Source: Ignelater luminosus (Eukaryota; Arthropoda; Insecta; Coleoptera; Elateridae). Taken from it: 64,000 bases of DNA. The notes beneath the pieces were generated by a model that did no database searches, was not told the DNA's origin, and saw nothing but the letters and a program-made list of their open reading frames with translations. Of the stretch, positions 55,725-64,000 are shown one piece after another (the first letter of the stretch is position 1; every line of letters starts with the position of its first letter). A program made the translations under genes and the position numbers. The stretch spans positions 62,001 to 126,000 of the forward strand of contig VTPC01090447.1 of assembly GCA_011009095.1 (NCBI GenBank), written 5' to 3'.

Positions 55725-56930
55725 GTGCTTTACAGTATGTTCCAGCCCACTGAAGAAGTTAACATACACGATTTTGACATTGTTATTGATGGAGGTTTCC
55801 TACTACACAGGGAGGTTTGGCCAAGAGGATTTACTGTTTCGACAATCTGCGAAGCATATGTCACCTATATAATGAACGGCGCAGCACTATCGAACCAAAA
55901 ATCAGTTGATATCGTTATTAATCAAGACACTATGCTCATGGTTAAGCAGGACCAATTCATCTTCATGAGCTGAACAAGTCCAAACTCATTGAGCTCCTGT
56001 CATGGAAGCTGCAGGATAGTGGGATTTCAGCTCGACAGGCTCAAGAAGATGCATTCACAATGATAGTCTCCACAGCCATTGATAGGTGAGAATGTTGACC
56101 TCTTAATGGCATCAACACCGAGGAATAAAAACATTGTCTTATTCAAGCCTGCTCAAGGAAAAGCAAAGGCAACCTCACACTCAACAAAGTATATGCAAGA
56201 ACTCGACCTCCAGCATATTCTCTTCTTGCATGCCTTTACGGGATGTGATAGGACATCATTCGCATTTCGAAAGGGCAAAGCCACTTTTGTTAGGCTATAC
56301 AAGAGAGATACAGAAATTCAGAAAGCAGCTGCTGTGTTTTTAAGAGCCTCATCTTTTAAATCTGATGTTGAAGAAACTGGGAAGAAATGTTTGCTGAAAT
56401 GGTAGAGTGCTTAAACAAAGGAAATATCAAACTTTACTCAATGCTCATCGATGTTTGTCGTTTATCATGTCAGTGTGGAATATCAAGCCGGACTCTTTGA
56501 TCTTCCGCCAAAGAAAGGGGCAGCTAAGCAGCACAGCAACAGAATTTACCATTAGGTGCAGTACTGGATAGAAAACTTGCTGTTGCCAGAGCTCTTAGGG
56601 TGGGAGCAGAAACGTAGCACAAATGGTTCAATACACCTCGAACCAGCGCAGACAACGGACCTAAAAGCTCCTAATGAGGTCCTAAACATGATTATCTGAA
56701 AATGCACCAGGGGCTGTGGAGGTGACAAATCAGTTGCAGAAAGCAGGGATGAATTATTTCACTACTTGCTACAACTGCAATGGCCAGTGTTTAAATGCTA
56801 TCCCATTAATCGACGATGAAGAGGGAGATGTACAGGATCTACAGATACCTTCATACGAAGAAACTGAAGAAAGTGAGGATGATTCAGTCTCCTGTTGAAA
56901 ACAAACCCAAACCTTTCTCCGGCCTGCCAG
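55725..56930 (+). pseudogene. C-terminal half of the FTGCDTTS-type uncharacterised family, decayed
   Basis: Frames in order: HDFDIVIDGGFLLHREVWPR and GFTVSTICEAYVTYIM; then, in another frame, IGENVDLLMASTPRNKNIVL; then LDLQHILFLHAFTGCDRTSF followed by FRKGKATFVRLYK. After further frame changes come LLGWEQKRSTNGSIHLEPAQ, CTRGC and, in a separate frame, TTCYNCNGQCLNAIP, the Cys-rich end of the family. The (G-E-x-V-D-L-L) segment resembles an acidic nuclease-like motif, which is inference. Multiple stops. The related N-terminal half at 40380-41570 is on the other strand, so it comes from a different copy. Confidence 0.65.
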
Positions 56931-58298
56931 GTTCTTGGAGCACTTTACTATAATACAACGTTTTCCAAGTTATAAAACAAAGTTCGTTAAAAATCGTGGT
57001 GTAAAATTTTATTTTTAAAAAAAGTGCAATTTTCAAATTTGGGTATCTTTAGAACCGTCACAGATAGTAAACAATTTATTGAATAAATCTTGCAGGAAAT
57101 CTTGTCGGTTACAATTTTGTACATAGCTACTCCTTTGCTAGGATCACGTGTTTTCAAGATATGAGCGAGAAACCAAAGAAAGAAACTTATTTTGCTCTGC
57201 GCATGTGCGTTTCAAACCTCGTAGGACTGAGGACTTTTGACACAATCATCCCCTAGCACCCCCAACACATCCCAAGAGTAAAAAACTTTGTGTCTTAGAT
57301 GCCATCTATTAGATGTGGCAAATGGCTGTAAAAGGTCACCTGGCACTGAATGCCGAGTATTTTTTTTACATTTCTGTAAAACATACCTGTGTAACCAGTT
57401 CTTTCAGTTTTTTGATTTTCTAATCAAAATTTCTCAGTTTTGCATTTCCTTTTTTGTAAAAGACAGTATTCCTTTTAATAAATCTACATTTATAGTTTTA
57501 AAAAGTAAGCCCAAAATTTGAACTTAAACTGCACTGAGCATTTTAGAATGATCTGATATTTTCAAGTCTTAATTGTGTTTTTCTGGTAGGCTTGATTTCT
57601 CAAATGTGGTTTTTGCATTGTAAACGTCTAAAGCTCTAAAGTGATAAGATCTCTCAAATCATTTGTTTTTCTGTACCATTCAAACTTTTCCAACGCTATA
57701 TACATTGTCACTGAATTTCTTCAAGATACGTTAGTGCGGAGAATAGGACCGATTTCAAACATTCAAGCTCTTGTAAGAATCTAAATTATAAAACTATAGG
57801 GATCCGTGAAGACAAAAAGTTAGAAAAACCGATCTAGAAATTCACAGGCTAACACTAGCTAAAGATAAAGCTACTCTCACAATAGTTATTGTTCCAATGA
57901 CAAAAGGATCGACCATCAAAGTGCCTGCTTTGCCTTTGGCTTTATTGCTCTTTTGGCATTCCTCGATCACTGCGCAACCATACACTTAACGGGTTAGTAC
58001 TTTATGACTAAAAGAGAAAAATACTCTTGATGCAAACGCTGGTGGAGATGCAACAGTTAGGCCGATAGTTGTTTATTCTTTTCTAAAACTGTGATCTTAC
58101 TGCAGAATTGGCCATTGAAAAAAAGCTAAATGACCATACAATATGCACTCTCTACTGATATAGAGAAACAGAATTGATTTACAATAATTTAAAATAGGAC
58201 TTCTTATAAACAAAAATGAAATCTTGCATCTTATCAGTTCTTCCTGAGTAATACAAACTATAGATAGCTGCGATAACGACAGAAAGATGTTTTACATG
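56931..58298. other. unassigned interval
   Basis: No recognisable genes. The 77-codon + strand frame at 57288-57521 has no supporting context. Confidence 0.35.
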
Positions 58299-58306
58299 AA
58301 TTAGAG
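58299..58306 (+). repeat. 8-bp target duplication, left
   Basis: AATTAGAG, repeated at 61511-61518 directly outside the hAT element. Confidence 0.85.
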
Positions 58307-58783
58307 CAGTAGTTCTCAACCAGTGTTCCGCAGAACACTAGTGTTTCGTAGACTTGTTGCAAGTGTTTTGCGAAATTTTGAAAGATCATTATAAGATTTA
58401 TCTTAATCTTTTCTTTATATTAGATATTTAATCAAAAATCCTTCAATTTCTTTCCTGGTAAAAAATCCCTATGCCGAAGGATTTATACCTCAGCCTGACA
58501 ACACTGGCATGCGCAAGACCGAACTGGCAACATGTGCACGCTGTACACGCCTTAAACGCAGAGAACTAGCTTTTTGAGTGCAAGTGCTCTATCAGTCTAT
58601 CTAAAAGTCAGATATGTTTCAGTCGTTCATTGCGTTTGACAAAATTCGTTTTGCAACTTCTTTTCTTAAATTAATACCCGGGTAATACTAACACTTTTTT
58701 ACTAATAACTTTAATAGTTAATTATTATTTCTAATTATTATTAGTTGTTTTGATCATGAAATCAAAATTGAAATAAATATTTG

Positions 58784-59535
58784 CTACTAGCTGCCCGCCC
58801 CGGCTTCGCACGGGTGGAGTACCTAATGAAAAAATAAGACAATTTTCCATTTCGAAATTAAATTACGATTAAAATAAAAGAAAAATCTTAAGAATTTATA
58901 TACTTTATTGTAAAGCTTTGTAATAAACCACATTTTTAGTTTTTCCATTTGGACAGTACAAAAAGAGCGCCGATGGTTTGAGTATTACGCCATAACAAAA
59001 AAAAAGAAAGAGACATTAGCTAATTAAAGTGTATCCGAATGTTGAAGTGTTGCAAGTTTCATAATTTGAATTACCTACACATTTTATGTTTTATTCAAAT
59101 TCTTCTTTGATTTGGTACTTTAGAAGAATGTATTCGGAAAAATATGTAATGTACGACTTGTTTTGTGACTAAAGATCACAATAAATAAACACGTAGTATG
59201 ATTTTTGTATTATTCAAAAGGAGTTTTTGACCATTACACTTTTCAAATTACCTCAAAGTTAGGGAAAACTTCCTTACATACACTTCGACACTTTCGCTAC
59301 CCTGCCGGCGGCACCATCTATTGTATACTTCGGGAACCACTCGAAATGACGTATAAGAGAAAAAATGTTTTTTACGTCTTTCCGTACATTTTTTTGGAAA
59401 TTTTCTTTTATACAAACCTTCTCCTGATAATAACAAACACAACAAAAATAGAATTATCCAATTTGGTTCAGTCGTTGTGAAGTGATACGCCTTCATACAT
59501 TTTTGCGATTCATTTTTATTTATATAGATAGATAG
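58784..59535. mobile_element. unclassified dispersed repeat inserted in the hAT element
   Basis: Begins TACTAGCTGCCCGCCCCGGC followed by TTCGCACGGGTGGAGTA, a GC-rich head that is widespread in insect genomes from memory, and ends with a short ATAG microsatellite (TATATAGATAGATAGATT). It lies just before the transposase start codon and interrupts the hAT 5' region. No coding sequence is recognised. The class (SINE, LINE end or other) is open. Confidence 0.5.
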
Positions 59536-59551
59536 ATTCTAATACCGCAAA

Positions 59552-61150
59552 ATGGATACATTTATTAAACGAAAACATGATGTAAAGTATCAATGATGGA
59601 GCAAGTACAAGCGGAAGTACTAACAATTATGTTGCTGCAAATACGACTCATACAGTAGATAAAATTATACGTAGTAAAATAAGAAAGATTAATAGGCAGT
59701 ATTCGGACGAATATTTAAAAGAAAGAATGTCAAATTCCACAAGGTATTGCATATGGAGAAAAATTGCTGAATAGCTCAATGGTTCCTGCAAAGTTGAGAC
59801 GCCATTTTTCTACGAAGCATGCCAATCTTGCTTCAAAAACTAAAGATTACTTCAAGAGACTGGTGGACATGCAAGTTAAACAAGTAAAACATTTTGAAAA
59901 AACTGCCAGAATTTTTGATAAGGCTCAAATTGGTAATTATAAGGTAGCGGAATTAATTGCATTAAAATTAAAACCGTATACCATAGCAGAGTTTTTTGTT
60001 TTACCAGCATGTTGTGAGATAGTAAAAGTTATGTTTGGCAACGATGCAAAAAAACGAAATAATGAAAATTTCTCTTTTAGACGATACTATAAAAAGAAAA
60101 ATTAAGGATATGTCAGATAAAATTAGATTGACGAGTCTGCTGATATTAGCGGCAAAGCGCATATAGTAGGATTCGTTTGTTCCGTCAATGGAAACGAAAT
60201 AGTGAATTAATTTCTATGCTGCAGAAAACTTACCGGACGTACGTACAACAGGACAAGATATTTTTGACTCAATTACGTCGTATTTAGAAATTAAAATATC
60301 ATGGGGCTTATGTGTAGGAATTTGTACGGACGGTGCTCCATCTATGATAGGCTGTGTTAAAGGATATGTTAGCCTTGCAAAGAGAAGAAACTTAGATATC
60401 ATATCTACGCACTGTGTTTTCACAGAGAGTCCCTAGTTTCGAAAACATTGCCGGCGACATTAAAATCTGTATTGGACCAAATTGTAAATATGGTAAATTA
60501 CATTAAGTCAAAACCTTTAAAAACTTGCCTCTTTAGAAAACTTTGCTTGTCTATGGAAGCTCAATACGAAACTTTGCTTTTGCACACTGAAGTAAGATGG
60601 TTATGTAGGGGTAAAGTGATATATAGAATCTTAGAACTTAAAAATGAATTGTTGGCTTTTTTCTAGGATGAAAGTGCATATTCTTTTGTAAAATGCCTTA
60701 ACAATGATTTAGCTGATATTTTTAATTATTTCAATAGCGTTAAGACAAGTATCCAAGGAAGAAACGAAAATATTTTAATATTGACGGACAAATTGTCAGC
60801 ATTTCAGAAACAGATATCTCTTCGGAAAAATCGTATATTAGAAAACAAAATACAGTAGACATGTTTCCTTCACTTCAGGATAAAAATGTAGAAGAAATTG
60901 TTTCCATTGTGAATTGGATGAAAAGTCTGAGAATTATTTCCCATCCTTAAGTATTGAATATTAGGACTGGATACGAAATCCATCGAACGAGTAGTGAATT
61001 TTCTTGACATGAAGAAGAACAACTGGTTACCTTATCAACGGTTAGTACTCTGAAAATAAGATTTTCCGAAATAACTGGTGAGGAAATTTGGATTTCTTTC
61101 CAAGAATATCCAGGGCTTTCCAAAAATGAAACGTAAAAGAACATTCATCC
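59552..61150 (+). pseudogene. hAT transposase (ZBED/SCAND3-like) pseudogene
   Basis: Starts MDTFIKRKHDVKY and a stop. Then, in several frames: VPAKLRRHFSTKHANLASKT (end of a BED-like finger), YKVAELIALKLKPYTIAEFF, IKRKIKDMSDKIR, CVGICTDGAPSMIGCVKGYV (a catalytic-core motif of the family), THCVFTESP, and SVLDQIVNMVNYIKSKPLKT with LLLHTEVRWLCRGKVIYRIL. The dimerisation end is only weakly visible (WISFQEYPGLSKN near 61090). An internal deletion removes the segment with LDESTD. Dead copy. Confidence 0.88.
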
Positions 61151-61510
61151 ATATTTCTGTTGTAAGTTTTATGACTTGGGTCGCCTTGTTTATTATTATT
61201 AACTTCAGTGTTTATTGCGGAGAGAAGTGCAGCAGGGAAAAACAGTGACACAACTCAATAGGCTAATCAATTTATAATGTAAGAAAAATTTGAATAATAA
61301 TTTTATTTTTACTTAAGAAAAGGAAATACAAAATTGACAGTTCACAATAATTCAGTTGTTACTTTTTATTTTTAATAACCGAAACAAGGTTATCAACGTT
61401 GACCAGTGTTGCCAGCGACAAGGAAAAATTGAGCCCTTTTTAACAGTGTTCCACAAGATTGTTTCGCATTCAAAGGTGTTCCGCGACTGAAAAAAGGTTG
61501 AGAACCACTG

Positions 61511-61518
61511 AATTAGAG
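61511..61518 (+). repeat. 8-bp target duplication, right
   Basis: AATTAGAG, identical to 58299-58306. Confidence 0.85.
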
Positions 61519-62380
61519 TAAAGATACAAAATAAAGATCTGTGAACATAATCTTCATATCAGAAAGAGAATGAGAGTAGTAATAATGAAGAAAAGCTAAT
61601 AAACTCGATTACTGCTAATAATATAACAACCAACAGAAAGCACTTTTATTTAAAAGTATAATACCTAAAAAAACCCTCAATTATCGGAGAAAAATATGTC
61701 ACCTCTTTTGCAGTAAACTTGAAGATGGAATTCTCAAAATCTAAAAGCTTTCGTGCAATTTAAAAGACAACTTAATACAGTTTTCAATTTTCATTAATAA
61801 CCAAAAACTGAAAACTGAAAAATTTATTCAATATTTGGACGACGACGATCAGTCATTTCATAAATAGTGAATATTGCTTTTACGTTCCAAGTCCCTGCTT
61901 CGTTTTATTTTCTATAATCACTAAGTTTTATAAATAAATGTTCATTCAATTTTAATTACAAATTCTAATTTGGAGATTATAGTAGTATAACTAGAAAAAT
62001 GCCAAAGTCAAAGACTTAGAACTTATGAGGACAAAACAAAGCGAATAAATAAAAGTGTGTTTTAAGGGAAGGTTATCTCATGATTACTATTCGGTAAAAA
62101 AAATAGGAATTTTCTGACTACTGTATACTATGTTTTAGCAACTTTCTCAAGAAACAGAAGAAACAAAAATGAAAATATTTATCATTGTTGTTTTTATGCA
62201 ATAAAAACTCACAAAGGTAATCTTGGATAGACTTCTTGAATCGTGCTATAGTTTCTCGTGTCAACTAAACCTCGATTTGCCGTTTCCGAAATTTTGCAGA
62301 GCAAGCACTTACGAAAATAATCTGATTCTTGGAATGAAAATGAAAGAACATATTTATAATCGTAAAAATCATTTTATTTT
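61519..62380. other. unassigned AT-rich interval
   Basis: No gene or element end recognised. Confidence 0.35.
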
Positions 62381-63390
62381 TCAACAAAATCTCCTAAAAC
62401 AGTAATACACTTGGTTCAACGTTCTTCTAGTAATTCTACCCTTTTTTTCGTAATTATCTTTCGAAAGCTCCTCAAATAGGTGTTCACTGCTGGAATAATC
62501 TCTTCGTTTGTCCTGAAATGCTTTCCAGCCACAGATTCTTTTAAATTTGGAAAAAGGTGGAAGTCTGACGGCACTATACCCGGAGAATAGGGTGGATTTC
62601 CGACAATTCATACCTCAATTCGCCCAATTTAGCCATTGCAATTGCATTTGTGTGAGGAAGTGCATTGTGCTGATGATAAAGCACTTCTTTTTTCGATAAA
62701 CCAGGTCTTTTTGCTTTAATATCTTAATCTAATTTGTCTAGAAGGCTTGCATAGTATGCTCCAGTAACGGTTTCCAGTAATCAATCAACAGTATTCTGCT
62801 TGAGTCTCAGAATACCGATGCCATAACCTTACAAGCTAATGAAACCGACTTAGCCTTCTTCGGAGCTGAACAACCAGCTTCTGTCCACTGTCTCGACTGC
62901 TGTTTTGTCTCCGGTATATGGTGATGGATTCAAGTTTCATCCATAGTTACAAATCGCCGTAAACAATCCTTCCTATCCTTGTTGAAACGGTCCAAACAAC
63001 CCTGCGATATTTGCAGTCAAATGCATCTTGCAGAGAGTTTTTTCATTGCCAAATCTTGTGTTAAAATATGGTAAACGCATTCAGTTGAAATGCTGGCAGC
63101 TTTAGCTAACTCAGCAACCTTCAATCACCTGTCTGCAAGAGCCATATCGTGTATTTTTTGTACCATTTTTGTAGCTGTAGCACTTTTTGGGCGTCCACTA
63201 CAGGAATCGTTTCCACGCTGGTTTAAGCTCTGTAGTCTACTTTGAAACAGTGGAAAATGATAGTGCAGATTTCTTCAACACTTGGTGTAACCTTTTATGA
63301 ATTTCCGTCGCCGATAAACCTCCCAAAACAGAAAACTTGTCATAATCAGATGTTTTTTTTGTAAATAATTCACACTTTTTGACATGTGTT
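62381..63390 (-). mobile_element. mariner transposase relic
   Basis: On the - strand, fragments follow the mariner order in changing frames: an N-terminal FSVLGGLSATEIHKRLHQVL segment (63310-63350), SSACKVMASVF near 62810, and a C-terminal region with a FSKFKRI segment and, in the frame at 62381-62611, the tail NYEKKGRITRRTLNQVYYCF. Stops are frequent and catalytic residues could not be placed with confidence. Terminal repeats were not found, so limits are approximate. Confidence 0.5.
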
Positions 63391-63399
63391 ATTGGTTTG

Positions 63400-64000
63400 A
63401 GTTGTCAAAACGTTATAGCTATAATTTATGTTAAATAAAGCCTATATTCTAAAGGTAAAACGTTTTATTACTCATTTCAAAACTTAATCACTGAACGAAT
63501 TTCTGTTTTCTTTATTTTGACAACACACTTTTGGTGTCCTTTGCGAGCACTTGTTTCACACAGAATGAGTTAATACAATAAAATGAATTTTTTGCAGATG
63601 TCTATTGGAAGTTAAAATGTTAAAATGACATTAACAACTTAACGGTACTAGCGCCGCGTATAGATTATTCCGAGAACTTCTCATATTTTCCTCGTACGTG
63701 CTTCATGTGTTGCCAAAGTCAAACAGGTGTACCAAGTTCTTATACTAATACCGTTTGAGGTATATTGGATTGGAATCACTTTAACATCTCAATATACAAA
63801 ATTGACTGTTTCTATTAAACAGTGCTTCTTTAAGTCACTGACTTAAGCTTAAAAGTCGAAAGCTCGACAGAATCTCGAAGGTTTTTCTTTGAAAAATATG
63901 CAATTAATCTTTCTCAAGAATATGAATAATATTGGAGTAGTTTAGAACATCTTAGAATAGTTAAAATGTCCAAATAGTTCTGGAAAAGAAAATAAAAATA
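63400..64000. other. unassigned interval at the window end
   Basis: No gene, element end or repeat array recognised. Confidence 0.35.

Larger units (their letters stand above)
58307..61510 (+). mobile_element. hAT transposon with a nested repeat
   Basis: The ends CAGTAGTTCTCAACC and, in inverse, CAGTGGTTCTCAACC are hAT-type termini. The 8-bp duplication AATTAGAG on both sides is the size expected for hAT. Subterminal GTGTTCCGC words occur near both ends. The + strand encodes a decayed hAT transposase, and an unrelated repeat is inserted at about 58784-59535, between the left end and the transposase start. Confidence 0.92.

Overview
This window is AT-rich nuclear DNA of an animal, almost certainly an insect and probably a plant-feeding beetle. 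The evidence is spliceosomal genes with GT-AG introns, a tandem cluster of glycoside hydrolase family 1 (GH1) genes of the insect beta-glucosidase/myrosinase type, and a dense layer of insect-type mobile elements (mariner, Tc1-like, P-like, pogo-like, hAT, Jockey-like and RTE-like LINEs, MITEs). There are no operons, no bacterial genes and no CRISPR. Most of the 64 kb is transposon debris at different stages of decay, often nested. Only two host loci can be supported.

Region by region. 1-6.6 kb: an unassigned stretch, then a + strand Jockey-like LINE (about 1.24-3.48 kb) joined to a - strand RTE-like LINE (about 3.48-6.64 kb). 7.3-14.2 kb: three tandem - strand GH1 copies. Copy A (7287-8403) has only exons 1-3. 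Copy B (8850-12855) is complete, with eight exons and 492 aa. Copy C (13490-14176) is a pseudogene of the 3' half. The array reads C-B-A in the direction of transcription. 14.4-16.5 kb: a repeat with imperfect inverted ends, holding a 985-bp foldback element and a 595-bp MITE. 17.6-17.9 kb: a possible TATA/initiator promoter with a noncoding first exon (+). 19.3-24.9 kb: two related mariner relics (-) flank a P-element-like transposase relic that is itself interrupted by a mariner of the irritans group. 25.7-27.7 kb: a Tc1-like relic split by a 139-bp hairpin element, then a 9-bp-period GC-rich minisatellite.

28.9-30.0 kb: the large terminal coding exon (-) of an unrecognised host gene. A candidate first coding exon lies 23 kb upstream at 52871-52890 and matches in splice phase. 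If the two join directly, the product is 331 aa and nearly all the transposons from 30 to 52.8 kb sit in one intron. 31.8-37.7 kb: a LINE tail, a pogo-like element containing a nested mariner, and a Tc1-like relic. 40.4-42.0 kb: the N-terminal half of a multi-copy uncharacterised protein family (-) and another LINE tail. 44.1 kb: a tRNA-Lys-type primer-binding site of an LTR element. 46.3-49.9 kb: a decayed SAM-like plus zinc-finger protein, interrupted by a mariner and bracketed by TGGATAT arrays and tRNA-like sequences. 50.7-52.0 kb: the best-preserved transposase of the window, a DD41D mariner. 54.7-56.9 kb: two MITEs and the C-terminal half of the same uncharacterised family (+). 58.3-61.5 kb: a hAT element with an 8-bp target duplication and a nested insertion. 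62.4-63.4 kb: a last mariner relic (-).

How the pieces relate: the GH1 genes are a local birth-and-death series around one intact gene. The transposons form a relative-age record, because several insertions sit inside older elements at readable target duplications. Every mariner or Tc1-like copy examined has lost function in its own way: a lost catalytic Asp, an internal deletion or a lost start codon. Coordinates of decayed elements without clear ends are approximate.
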